DNA of 64,000 nt from Canna indica (GCA_034359265.1 CP136890.1:1242501-1306500), one strand, 5' to 3'. Numbered from the stretch's first letter, positions 22,916 to 34,502 are shown. Notes: a model not told the origin generated them from the sequence alone. Numbers and translations are program-made.

Positions 22916-25379
22916 GAGAGTTGTTTTTCCGTTGGGAGGATTTAGAGATGATCAAGGAGAAGGATGAACGAGTCAGGTGTCTTGCTATGATTTGGAGCAA
23001 AAGTCACTACTACACTATGGCCTTTTGACGATAATTGTTATGATGTTTGCTAGGAATTGTAAATGCTGCAAAAACCTTTACCAGCAATTGATACTACAAC
23101 ATAATTGACCTATAAAGACACAAAATTAGAGATAAAATATATTTTTGTTTCTAAATCTTCACATTTGGAGATTAATAGACACAAAATTTGCTCCTAATCA
23201 GCCTCAAAGATCTATAGAAACAACAACAATAGAGTCACTTAATTGATTTAACTCTAAGCTATAGAAACACTAGCAACAGAGTCACTTAATTGATCTGACT
23301 CTAAAGTTATTTTTAGAGGCTAATTATGGATAAATTTTGTGTCTATTAGTATCTAAATGTGAAGATTTAAAAATAAAAATCTAATTTGTCTTTAATTATG
23401 TGCCTCTATATGTCGATTGTGTTGTAGTGTGATGAATTCCCACCAGATCATTTATCGTTAAAGGCTTTAGAAGCAATTTATACAATTGTTGATAAAGATA
23501 AAAACAATCACCACTAAATGTATATATATTTAATGACTATTTTTGTAGTAATTACAATTGCTACTAAATCTTATATCTTATTCAACTAATCTTCTTTGAT
23601 GTCTTTTATAATTATCATTAAATTAGTAATCATAGCATATAATGTCTATTATAAAAAAACTAAATATCACGAGATTAATCAAACAAAAATTGAAAGAATT
23701 ATATTGTGAAATACTTAAACTTCAACTATCACATGAATTGCAAGTCAGAAATTGAAAGAAACTCAATTGAGAGTTTAACCCCATCCTCACCCAGTATATA
23801 TATAATCTTACATATCCTTATTGTTAGCAAAATGATTAAACCATCCTTCCCCTAAAAATGAAAAAAAAATTCTCCAGATACATCTCTCTCCATTATGAGT
23901 AAAACATAAAAAAGTATACTCGATCCAACTGGTCTTCGGCGTTCTAGTTGAGGGTCATCCCTCCGCCTCATATATTTTTTGCTTTCATTCTTTGATCTAC
24001 TGCATTGCTTTGGTTGATAAGTAGGATATTGATCCATTGCGTTGGTTTGGTTGATAAGTAGGATATATGCATGGGATCAACATCATTTATGTATTTATCA
24101 CCTGGATGCGCAAAGTGAATTATTGTTTGACCAGGAAACCAATAAAAATTGCTTTTTAAATGCATTGTCTAACCTCCCTAGTCTTTGTTTTTCACGTCAA
24201 TATATGAATCAGGTTGAACACCTAGTAATCCTGCAAGAACCACAAAAATGTGTAAACATTTGAGAATGGACAGCAAAAGAACAGAATATTCTAAAAAATA
24301 TGAGGATACCTTGAATTTTTCTAATGCTTCTTCACCTATAGTGCATTGGCATTGGAATCTAGTGTATGTTCTGAAACTCTAAAAGCATACATATATGTTC
24401 TTCTTGGCTGTTGCAAGAGCAATAGGATAAAGTGAAGAATTACAATGGAAAGTGAAAAAACTATATACCAATGTATATATAACCGAACATATATATATCA
24501 CTAAACATCCACATTTTGCTTGAAGACAATGCAACTTATCTAATATAGCGAGAATTCCAGAATATGAAGACGAAAAAAATCAAGAGCACATTTGTTGTGC
24601 AATATTAGAACTTTTTAGGACATTGTCCATATTATATAAAACTAATCCAATTAAAAAGCAAGTTGCCTTTTTGGTTTATGAAACCACCATCAGTTATCCA
24701 ATTACTTCACGGAGAAGCTTCTCAAATAATAGAACTTAATCAGTCTTGTTTTGAGCAAGCACAACTGGCACATTCAAATTATATAATTATTGTTCTTCGT
24801 ATAGTAATTGAACCTTATTCTATCTAAAAAGTAGATGCTCCTCAAGTCAGTTTGCAAGATGTATATTCTAGACTACTAGTGCAAACATACTCCTGATTAC
24901 TCAAGCTAAACACACTACTAACAGCCATCATTAATAGAATGATTGTCACAGTTACAGTTTGATCATTTTTAATTACATTATGAAACTAATTGCATCCACT
25001 AATGACAAAACAGAACATGCTGATTATTAAGTAGTTAGTGGATCTGAATGGCTAGAGGTGTAATTGAGTATACAAATGCATATATTGCCAAAATGAAAGT
25101 GAGGAAAGGGTCTCTATATGTTACATAAAAGTCTCGGTTTAAGAAGTGGCAATTAAGAAGGTAGAGTGGTTAGCTTGCAGGTCAGAACCATAAGCAATGA
25201 GGACAATAATGGCTTAAGATTTCAGGAAACTAGAATGAGAAGAGAAGATTTTTTCAAAAAAGATAAAAGCACTCATATTAAGACCTTGATGAACAGAAGG
25301 TTTAGGACCTTGATGAACAGGGGGATTTCGTTGGCTGGAACATTTCTTTCTCCACATATATGGATCCGGCACACATCTA
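22916..25379. other. Spacer absent from copy 1, with one foldback MITE, otherwise no gene
   Basis: This stretch separates LINE-A and LINE-B in copy 2 and is missing from copy 1 (junction at 14715). It contains the CACTA-type foldback at 23093-23430. The rest is AT-rich, with only short frames and no domain I recognise. Confidence 0.5.
23092..23430. mobile_element. CACTA-type foldback MITE
   Basis: The left end is TACTACAACATAATTGACC; the reverse complement of the right end is CACTACAACACAATCGACAT. The arms stay complementary over more than 100 bases (tctaaatcttcacattt on the left; aaatgtgaagattta on the right). TGA precedes the left end and follows the right end, giving the 3-bp target duplication usual for CACTA elements. 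It has no coding capacity. Confidence 0.65.
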
Positions 25380-26410
25380 CGCCTTGGTTCAAAAGCTTGA
25401 GAATATTAAGTTCTCCATCGGTGAAGATATGATTTGTTGGAGGTGGACACTAGACAAGGTATTCTATACTAAGTCCCTCTACCGTATACTGAGTTTTCGT
25501 AGTTTGGATGATACTTCGCATCACCTTCTTTGGCAAGACAAAATTCCCTCTAAAATTTCAATATTTGGGTGGATTTGGGTTCGCAAACGTCTTCTAACAC
25601 GTGATAGGTTGGCCCGATGGGGAATGAATGTTGACACTACTTGTCTACTTTGCAAGAACGAGGCTGAAATCATGGTTTAAAATCTCGGTACCGGTACCGG
25701 TTTCGATCACCGGCCGGTACCGGTATATACCGGTACCATACCGTACCAACACACGGTACGGACCAGTATGAAAATGCATACCGGCCGAGTTTTTTTTTTT
25801 TTTTTTTCGCGACATACCACCATATACTGCCCATACCGGGCGGTATACCGCCATATACCACCATATACCGCCCGGTATACACAATATACCCGGTTTTTTC
25901 AAATACCGGGTATATCGTATACCGGAAACCTAAAAAACCGGTAAATACCAGACTTACCGTACCGACCGAGATTTTAAACCTTAGCTGAAACACACGATCA
26001 CTTATTCAACAAATGTCAGTTCTCTCAAATGTCCTGGATGCACTACCTCAACCAATTGAATATACTTGTCTTTGATTCATCTTGGAACCAAGGTGATGAG
26101 AGATGAAATCAATTCAACTCAGACAATCTGCTAAGGGCCTGAGTCCTCTTGATTTGGTCGTGGTTCACTTGGGGTGAAAGGAACAGGAGATATTTCGAGG
26201 GCTCCGAGAAAGGAATTCTGGATCTTACTTATTCAATGTTGTCCTTCATTTGTTCCTACAAGATAACATAGTACGTCTTGGTTGGATTTTGTTCAATCTG
26301 TTTTATTTCTATCTTGTTTTAAATTTCTATCTTATGTTTTCTCTCTCTCCTCCCATGTATTCTATTCACACTCATGAATTGAATACAATGTTTTTATTCA
26401 AAAAAAAAGA
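25380..26410 (+). mobile_element. LINE-B 3' fragment, copy 2, interrupted by a TIR element
   Basis: The frame YALVQKLENIKFSIGEDM through CLLCKNEAE stops at 25669, where a 314-bp element interrupts it. It resumes at 25984 with ETHDHLFNKC and ends near 26250. It shares 3' UTR and A-rich end (tttttattcaaaaaaaaag) with copy 1. Stops within (TGA after QGDER, for example) make it dead. Confidence 0.8.
25670..25983. mobile_element. GGTACC-rich inverted-repeat element (MITE-like) inside LINE-B
   Basis: It has termini GGTTTAAAATCTCGGTACCG at the left and, reverse-complemented, GGTTTAAAATCTCGGTCGGT at the right. Its body is made of ggtaccggtatac-like palindromic words and a T-run. It is flanked by a 7-bp direct repeat GCTGAAA (25663-25669 and 25984-25990) that is single in LINE-B copy 1 (14991-14997). 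The superfamily is uncertain: the terminal bases next to the repeat (tcat, tta) are not part of the inverted repeat. Confidence 0.8.
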
Positions 26411-27150
26411 AAAGAAGGAGATAGTTAACATATTTTGGAACAAGAGAAGGTAACATATACCTGGACCTTTATCTTGTTACACTACTGACTATAAAACCAC
26501 CTAGGTAAGTTGACCAAGTTGTGAAAATGTTGTATTGTTCCACACCATCTCAATACAAGATAGTAGTTCAGGTAAGTACTTATGATTTCTCGTTCAACAT
26601 TCTATCCTTTTAGGTTTTATTTTTTAATCATCCTAAGCAAAACAATATTTTTTCCATCATTTACTTTTAAATTATCAAAGAAAGAAGAACCATATAAAGC
26701 AATTAATGAATATTTGATCACAAAAAACATACTCCACGTGTGGCGGAAAAGGATAATCAACACCGGCCATGGAGCAATTGGTTCACTAGCAGGTAATATT
26801 TTTTTTTTAGGAAAGATTCCTTGAGATGTGATGGATTTATAGAAGTTGAATTCTTCTTTAACTGAGATTCACTTTTCTGATATGCACTCTTTGAATTAGT
26901 TGTTAAAGTCCCACTGATTGAGATTGTGATCTAGATAATATTTAAATAAATTGAGCAATCCTTCCCATTTGAGCTAGCTTTTGAGATGAAATTAGATCTA
27001 ATGCTGATTTTCTAATTTAGTATCAGAATTAGATCTATTGTTAATTGTGGGACACTTGCAATACTTCACGCTCCAGATGTAAATTCTAGGCGTGATTGGT
27101 GTGTATTAAAGTCTCACATTGATTAAAATTATGATCTAGATAATATTTAA
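26411..27150 (+). repeat. Spacer repeat before the Harbinger element, copy 2
   Basis: It matches 15421-16155. The last 250 bases hold one full unit and the start of a second unit of a tttgagctagc ... gtgggac repeat, whose remainder lies after the Harbinger right end (31998-32090). Confidence 0.6.
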
Positions 27151-27462
27151 TGGTGTATTTGTTTGATGGGATATAGACATGGGATAGGATATGATAAATT
27201 CTATCCACTGTCTGATGGAGCATAGGATTTTAAACAAGCTGATTAAGACCAGATCTAACTCCTCTTAATATGGGATATAGATGTCCACGAGAGAGGGGTG
27301 AGAATTAAAAACCTCGAAATTAATCTCTTATAACTCGCGTCTGTCTCTTGCATCCGCCGTCTCGCCTCGCTCACGCGTCTCTCGATTCCGCCGGCTGTAG
27401 GTACATCTCTCCCCTCTCTCCCCCTCTCTTTCTAAAGAAGCAAAATATATATTTCTGTCTCT

Positions 27463-27893
27463 TTGGAGCCATTGCGATGGCCGTTTACGGAGCCACGAGG
27501 TGTCGAAGGTGGTGGTGAGGCACCACGACCACATCGTCGAGCCGCACTAGTACGGCGAAGGCTCCGCCTTGACGCAAGCGATGTCAGCACCCACAGTAGC
27601 GGTGTGGTCGGTCGTGCGACTGTTCGACAAGCCGCGAGTCTACAAACACTTTGCCAAGAGCTGCAAGTCCTCGTCGGCGGCAGCGACATGGGTACATTGC
27701 GCGAGGTGCGCATTGTCTCCGGCCTGCCTGCCGGCCGCCACCAACACCGAGCGCCTCGAGCTTCTCAGCGACGAGAACAATGGGCTTAGCTTTTAAGTCG
27801 TCGATGGGGATCACCCTTCGCCAGCTACTGCTTCGTCACCATGCTTCAAATGGTTTCGATCTTGATAAAAAAAACTTTGATTTAGCCGTGTAA
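27463..27893 (+). pseudogene. Captured PYR/PYL-type ABA receptor fragment, copy 2
   Basis: It is almost identical to copy 1 at 16486-16916, with the same TAG, the same frame shifts and the same TAA before VVDGDH. The gate loop reads SGLPA here, as in functional receptors. The shared lesions show that the fragment was already broken before the segment was duplicated. A C/T-rich leader (27400-27440) precedes it, perhaps 5' UTR of the parent gene. No intron position can be judged. Confidence 0.8.
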
Positions 27894-28867
27894 ATGAAGT
27901 TTTGATCTATTTTTTACTTTTATTTTATTTTTTATTGATTTTTTTATAATAGGTTGTTCAAAGTTGAGTACGAAATAAGTGAAAAGATGTCAACTTTCAA
28001 TGTTTCTTTTTTTTTACTATACTCTCTCATAATACCTCTGGTACAATGGATTTGACCTCAATGATGTGATTGATTTCTTTTTCATATATATATATATATA
28101 TATATATAAAAGTATTAACATTGTCTTCTGTGAGTGTAATTAAAATTTGTGATTGATTTTTTTTTCATATAAATATAAGGATTAACATTGTGTGATGATT
28201 AAAATTATTTTGCATGTCATGTGATGACAATATTTACATAGGAGGAAGAAATCCTTATTTTTTAATGTTATTTCTTGTAACAAATGTTCTTAGATTAATC
28301 TTCTTTCATGCTTCTACTTTGCTAATAGGACACTAAAATAGTTTTTTAGACTAGATGTGACCTTCACTTATATAGTTTGAGCCACCTAATTTATTTTATG
28401 GAATGGCGTACATTTTGTTAATTTCTAATTTACTTTTCATATGTCTTCTCTCTTACTTCTTCACCTGTTGATGATCTATAGGTTGTAACTAATTTTTAAT
28501 AAGTTACACCTATTTTTTAGGTGATTTAACTTTTGTGAAACTTTTAACAAGTTACACCTATTTTTTGCCAAAAGAAAAAGTTACACCTATGCTTCTGTAA
28601 TAATTATATTGAAGGATGTGAACTTGAGGGATTAGTTAATTTATTAATTTCACAATACTATTTTAGAGTTTATTAATACTATTTGTTTTATTCATACAGG
28701 TTTCATCCATCAAGTAATAGGGGAGAGCTAGGTAATTTTTCTATTATGCATTTATTAGAAATTTTTCTCTACATTGGATGTTATGCCTTTATAATTGAAT
28801 TAGTTAAACACTTCGAAAATTAATTTGCTTTATTAATACTATTTATTTTAATTTATTTTTCATAGAC

Positions 28868-30205
28868 ATGCCATCAAGAAATGTAGTTGCTGCATATGTA
28901 GCACCATTATCAACAATGATTTGTGAAGTTATCTATGCTATTAGTGCTTGTATTGTGTTGCTTATAAAACATTTAAATAGGAGGCACAGACAACACGTTG
29001 TAAGAGAGCATAGATTTTTGAGTCATCGCACTCGGTTAGAAAGATTAAATGACCTTATAAATAGTAGTGATATAAATTGCATTGAACAACTAAGAGTAGA
29101 TAGACGTACCTTAATTTGGCATATTGTGTGAGTTACTCCGCACAATGGGCAGACTAAGGGGAGGGGGATTAGTTACAGTAGAAGAGCAAGTTGCAATGTT
29201 CTTACATATACTTGCACACCATGCCAAAAATCGTGTCATCAAGTTTAATTTTGTTCGTTCGGGTCAGACAATGAGTAAACATTTCAATGTTGTATAAAAT
29301 ATCATGATAAGATTGCAAGGCATATTGTTGAGATCTCCAGAATCCATACGAGAAAATTACATTGATCTAAAATGGAAGTGGTTTAAGGTATGTAAAACAA
29401 ATCCAAAAGAATCTTCTTTTTGCTAATGATTGAAAGTTAATTATTTACCGTCATTTTTAAATGTAGAATTGCTTAGAAGCCCTTGATGGCACTTATATTA
29501 AGGTGTGAGTCTCATCTGAAGATAAACCTCGTCATATACCACAATCGTAAAGGGGATATTGCCACAAATGTGTTGGGTGTTTGTGCTCCTAACATGAACT
29601 TTATTTTAGTTATGCCTGGGTGGGAAGGTTCTGCTTCAGATTCTAGAATCCTACAAGATGCTCTTAATAGGAGAAATGGATTAAAAGTCCCCATCGGTAA
29701 GTCCTTATGAAAATTGAAATCATAATTAGATATGTTAGAACCCTTATACAAGAAAGTTCTAATATTGATCTTTATTTTTATTTTAGGAAACTATTATCTA
29801 GTGGATGCTGGTTATACTAATGGAGAAGGATTGCTCGCACCATATAGATCGACGAGATACCATTTAACAGAATGGGGAGAAGATTCTAGAGCTCCATCAA
29901 CACCACATGAGTTTTTCAACATGCGTCATTCATCAGTTAGGAATGTGATATAAAGATGTTTTGGACTTCTAAAGATGCGTTGTGCTATTCTTAGAAGTCC
30001 ATCATTTTATTCAATCTGGATACAAAATAAAATAATCATTGCATGTTGTCTTTTACATAATTTCATTATGAGAGAAATGAGTTTAGATCCTTTCGAAATG
30101 TAATTAAGCCATATAGATGAAAATAATGATCATATAAATGGCGATGACATTGATGTCATAAGTAGTGTAGAGACATCATCTCACTGGACTGATCGAATTC
30201 CGTGA
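28868..30205 (+). pseudogene. PIF/Harbinger DDE transposase, inactivated
   Basis: Exon-like pieces: 28868-29131 (MPSRNVVAAYV ... RTLIWHIV), a shifted continuation (GLVTVEEQVAMFLHIL, 29170-29390), ALDGTYIKV (about 29482), [19 protein letters not shown], and GNYYLVDAGYTNGEGLLAPY to HSSVRNVI (29787-29950), then RCFGLLKMRCAIL. The D of ALDGTYI, the D of SASDSRIL and the E expected in NVIERCFG form the DDE triad. That E codon is TAA here, so the catalytic Glu is replaced by a stop. Other stops occur at 29129, 29296 and 29505. It would cut and paste the element if intact. Confidence 0.85.
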
Positions 30206-30496
30206 GAAACTAGCAAATGATATGTATACTGAGTGGAGAGTTAACAATTGATATATGAATTATAATTGCTACTTGAAGTCTTCAAATTTGTTTTTTTTAT
30301 AACATATTATTGTTATCAGTTCTACTTGGTTCCAAAGTGATGTTAAATAGTGCAACGAATGTTGGAATTTTAAATGCTAAAATCTTAAATTGTTGAGGTT
30401 ATGATTGCTGAAATTTTATAACTTTAATATTTTGAAATGCTAAAATATTGACTAATTTACAATGTTTTATCAGGATAGATAGATCGCCTAAGCAAT

Positions 30497-31315
30497 CAAA
30501 CTAAGAGAACTAGCGATAGACGGGTTTGAACAAAACAAGAAGAGGATTTTTTTATTGATATTTTAGAATATCTTGTTAATGCTGGTTGGAAAAGTGATAA
30601 TGGATTTAGGCCTGAAATGTATGGAGAGATTGAAAAGCGAATGGAAAGTATATGCCCGGGATGTAGGATACAAACTAACCCACATATTGAATCAAAGTTG
30701 AAAATTATGAAAAAACAATTTAATTTAATATATGATATGTTAAAACAATCAGGCTTCGGATGGGATTCAGAACACAAATGTGTAACAGCTGAAGAAGGTA
30801 TATGGGAAGAATATTTGAAGGTATAATTTAATTGTTTTTAATAAATTGTATAATTTAATTGTTTTTAACCATCATCAATTTATTTTTGTGCAGAAGGAAG
30901 TTGATGCTAAGAGTTTGAAAAATAAGCATTTTCCTTATTATGAAAAACTTTTAGTAGACTTTGGGAAGGACCAAGCAACTGGTGTTAATGTCCAAACGCC
31001 TGCATATGTAATTGAAATGCTAGATGAGGAGGAGGAGGTTGAAGTAAGAGATGATGTGGAGTTAATGGATTCGATTAACGTAGCAGCGTCAAGTAGTATG
31101 ACTCGCCAAGGGCAAAAAAAGAGACGTTCTGGAGAATATAATATGGAACCAGATATTTCAAAGTTTGGAGAATACATGGGTGCTATGGCAAATAAAATGA
31201 GAGATATAGCTGAAAATTTGGTGGTGTTGTCCAACCAATTGGGTCAAGACAAGGAATTGGAAAAGATGAAAAAGAAAATTCATGATGAGTTGAAGAAACT
31301 TCCAATTAGAGATTG
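30497..31315 (+). CDS. Harbinger Myb/SANT-like DNA-binding protein, probably partial
   Basis: Exon 1 (about 30541-30820) reads DFFIDILEYLVNAGWKSD, MYGEIEKRMESICPGCRIQT and IMKKQFNLIYDMLKQSGFGW, the Myb/SANT-like domain of the PIF/Harbinger accessory protein. It ends at a gtataa donor. A short intron is followed by exon 2 from 30895 (KEVDAKSLKNKHFPYYEKL) to the stop at 31315, with an acidic stretch (LDEEEEVEVRDD) and a basic nuclear-type motif (GQKKRRSGE). The accessory protein binds the termini and helps the transposase enter the nucleus. The start is uncertain: in-frame stops lie upstream at about 30510. Confidence 0.7.
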
Positions 31316-31997
31316 AATGGATGTCATTTTTCTAACTCGCTACTTGGGGACACACGATGATGATCTTTTGATTTTTAATGGGATGCAAAATGTGGAAGAC
31401 AAGCTTCAATACTTAAATTTCATTCTAGATAATGAGCGTCGTTAGCAAAATAATAAAATTTGAGTTAGATTGATACTACTACATTTTTTTATTATAGATT
31501 TGATATATTTTTATATTTTGAATTATGGATTAATACTTAGTATTTTGGTATGTTCTAGACAATTATGCATTTCATGCTTGCTATAATTTTTAGATATATA
31601 AATATATTTTTATTTTTTTATATATATAAATCTATGTTCTTTCCACGAATACATATTTGTGATAAGTCAATTTTAATTCAATTTTTAGAGATATTTTGTC
31701 AAAATTTTCTTATTATATATTATGTTAAAAATAATTATGTAAGTTGACTTTCATAATTTAAAAATAATAAGTTTATAAAATTAATTTTAAGTATTAAATT
31801 ATTAATATCCGACTTTTATATCCGGAGCCAACACAAACATAGGATATCAAAATCTTGCCTTATCCAATCTGCTTATCCGAGATTTCAACAAATGCCAGAT
31901 AGGATATAAGTTTATCCTACGAGATTCTTATCCGAATTAATTCCAACTGAATTTCTATCTGACTGAAATCATATCCTGTGAAACAAACGTGTCATAA

Positions 31998-32320
31998 ATG
32001 GATTGCGTAATCCTCTCCCTTTGAGCTAGCTTTGGGGTAAAGTTAGGTCCAAGACTGATTTTCTAATTTTAGCCTTGCCACTCTCTCTACTGTTAAGACT
32101 TTTCCAAGAAATTTCAACCTAAATTATCCCAAAGGAAGAAATGAGAATAGAAAGATACCAAAATAAAAATTTTGATTGATAGATCAAAGAATCATAACAA
32201 CTAACTCTATTTGAGTTTAATTTGTAGAAAAAGAAGCAGAAAGCAAAACACTGATAGTATAGCAAAAAAATCAGATGCGCAAGTATCATCAAGTATAAAT
32301 CAGTTCAATGATCCACCTAC
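31998..32320. other. Repeat remnant between Harbinger and the U11/U12-65K fragment
   Basis: It begins with the continuation of the repeat broken by the Harbinger insertion (tttgagctagctttggggt), then AT-rich sequence without coding potential. Further exons of the 65K gene, expected here on the minus strand, are not recognised. Confidence 0.5.
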
Positions 32321-32871
32321 CCTGTTGAGTTGTGATTGAGCTTGAGCAGCCAGAGCTTCATCCTTAAAATCCACAAAGGCAGAATTCCTTAGCCTATATA
32401 CAAAAACGATTAAAGATGGAAATTCCACTTAACAGAAAAGACTTATGGTAAAAGCACAAAAAATTCCATATGCTACTAGATAGAAGATGATTGTAAACAC
32501 AATTAATAGGATTACATACTTGAATAATTAGTTCAATGACGTAAAGATTCAAGTGGGAGATATAAATTCTAAATGACGTATAACTCTAGTTAATATACTT
32601 GATATTATTTAGACGTATTTCTTCAATATACAGAGGACGAACCTTAGTAGGTTTGAGTTGCAAACTTGCAAAATCAGCCTCTTTGCTATACAAGGGCATT
32701 TCCCAATCCCAACCAGAATGCCAAATGTACTAGCTTACTTAACAAAGTCCCTATTGTTTCCGCTGTAAACTTCCTTGCACACAACCCACAATATGCTACT
32801 AAGTAAGACTCTATTTGAATTATCAGTTAAGAACTCTAAAGTTAATCAATTAACAACGTCAACCGAGGAAC

Positions 32872-34088
32872 AGGGGCGGAGCCACGTTGATGGGATGGGG
32901 GTAATTGCCCCCATCTCAATTTTGAAAAGTAATTTCATATATGATGAATTTTAAAAAAATTGCCCCACATCTCAATTTTACTATCTATAGTTTGTAAGGA
33001 ACAATTCTACCCTGCTCTTTTCGTAAAATTGCTCTCGTATTCCTAATATTTATTTATTTTTACCCTCGTAAATTTAAAAAATCATCTTTATATTTTAAAT
33101 TTTTATCCTCTTTTGCCCTCCACAAATTTTAAAATTCCTTCTCTATCAATAAATTATATCTTTTTTCCCTTATCTCTCAATCCCTCCCTTCCGTTGTTGC
33201 CAGTCTCACCCCCTGCTGGCTATTATCTCTCGATCTCCCTGCACCAGTGCGCTGTCGCCGTGGTCGTGCTCACGTCACCGCGTTGTCACGGGCCAAATGT
33301 TTTGGAGCGGAAGAACCCGTGCGGCACCCTTGCATCGCATGCAAGGGATAAGCCTTGATATAAAATCCATCCCGAATGGGCTTCCCGACTTAACATCGCA
33401 GGGCATATTTCGGACCACGCGCCAACCTCGTATTCCATGTCCGCGCCTTCAATGACCATGTTGGCCGAATGGTATTGAAGGCAAAAAGTAAAATACAACA
33501 TTTACAGGACTATGGACACAAGAAAATGCAAAAACGGATGTAGGGTGAGTTCCGCAATCACCTTGGGCGAATTCGACATGGTGCATGCCCATGTGGGCTG
33601 CTCGTTCGTTATTCGCACAAGGCCACCGTTTCGTAAGCCAACACTCCCCTACGCTATACATGAGGCCTCTAACCCCCATGTGCCACCCCCAAGGTTCCGC
33701 AAAGCACGAGGAGCATGACAAAATTTGGGCCACCCGACGGGGTGATTTTCCGTGGCCACGGCCATGACGAATGAACACAAGGTTTTCCGCTTAGCCGGAA
33801 CGGATGAACCAAATGTCGAATGACCCCAAAATGCATACAACTCGTACCACGGGCCCATGGGAATCGCACAACGGGGTTTCTCATGAACGAATACGAATCG
33901 AATGAAAATATGCATGGACACAAGTCCATATTTACAAATATGTAAGGGACATTTCGTCATCGCTCGGCGCATCGAAAAAGTCCCTAACAGCGTGCTCCGC
34001 CGTGTGGCCAACAACAAATCGATCCGCCTCCTACTGGTAGTCTGTCGGCTTGCCCCCTCTCAATTTAATTTCTGGCTCAGCCGTTGGC
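32872..34088. mobile_element. hAT-like element with decayed termini in the U11/U12-65K intron
   Basis: The left end AGGGGCGGAGCCACG and the reverse-complemented right end GCCAACGGCTGAGCCAG are degenerate versions of the common plant hAT terminus CAGGGGCGGAGCCA. An 8-bp direct repeat with one mismatch flanks it (cgaggaac and caaggaac). The middle (33290-34010) is a GC-richer non-coding block with only short overlapping frames; I do not recognise it. It may be a second nested insert. Confidence 0.45.
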
Positions 34089-34230
34089 CAAGGAACAAGG
34101 TGTTTTGAGCATTGATTCTCCCAAATTAACTAATAGCATCCAAGCATATCAAAACACAAAGCAATAAGTGGGATTAAGAGGAAAACACTACCTTCCCCAG
34201 CGCAGGGTGGATGGAGGAAGCTCCATAGTG

Positions 34231-34340
34231 AGAGAACAACGGAGAGAGCACGTTGCGAGGTATCATAGTGAGAGAACAACCGAGAGAGCACGTTGCGAGG
34301 TATCATAGTGAGAGAACAACCAAGAGAGCACGTCGTGAGG
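34231..34340. repeat. 40-bp tandem repeat, nearly three copies, in exon 1 of the 65K fragment
   Basis: Units start at 34231, 34271 and 34311, each beginning agagaacaac and containing gagagcacgt. The period of 40 is not a multiple of three, so two extra units shift the frame. Confidence 0.9.
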
Positions 34341-34502
34341 TATCGCTTCGGGGAGATGCAGGACAAGAAGTGTTGCCGCTGCCACAGAGCCATTAGACTG
34401 GTCCTCATATTTTGGTACCGAGTGCGGCGGTGGAGGCGTCGGAGCCATCAACAGTGGTTGAGGCGGCGGCAGCGGAGGAGGAGGGGGAAAGGAGCTCGCC
34501 AT

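Larger units (their letters stand above)
27151..31994 (+). mobile_element. Complete PIF/Harbinger element copy 2 (4.84 kb) with a captured host fragment
   Basis: The left terminus TGGTGTATTTGTTTGATGGG pairs with the right terminus, whose reverse complement reads TGACACGTTTGTTTCACAGG. The 3-bp target duplication TAA is at 27148-27150 and 31995-31997. Joining the flanks reproduces the neighbouring repeat (ataatatttaa then atggattgcg, compare 26938-26958), which confirms the boundaries. From left to right it holds a PYR/PYL fragment, a DDE transposase with stops, and a Myb/SANT-like second gene, the standard two-gene PIF/Harbinger set. Confidence 0.85.
32321..34502 (-). pseudogene. U11/U12 snRNP 65 kDa protein gene fragment (minor spliceosome), broken
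   Basis: Exon 1 (34502-34192) encodes a Pro-rich start (MASSFPPPPPLPPPQ), then LLVLHLPEAIPHDVLSWLFS, which I recognise as the start of the first RRM of plant U11/U12-65K, and ends SHYGASSIHPALG at a gtagtg donor. Exon 2 (32393-32321) encodes LRNSAFVDFKDEALAAQAQS and QLNR, the RNP1 strand of the same RRM, with AG acceptor and gtaggt donor. The real protein binds U12 snRNA and bridges U11 and U12. Here a 40-bp unit is triplicated in exon 1, adding 80 bases and a frameshift to an early stop. The intron holds a hAT-like insert, and later exons are missing. Confidence 0.75.

Noticed and set aside
33113..34017. Overlapping frames in a GC-richer block
   Set aside because: No domain, frames on both strands, and located within a probable transposon insert.
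34231..34340. Possible CRISPR-like or satellite array
   Set aside because: It is a 40-bp direct tandem repeat without spacers inside a eukaryotic exon.
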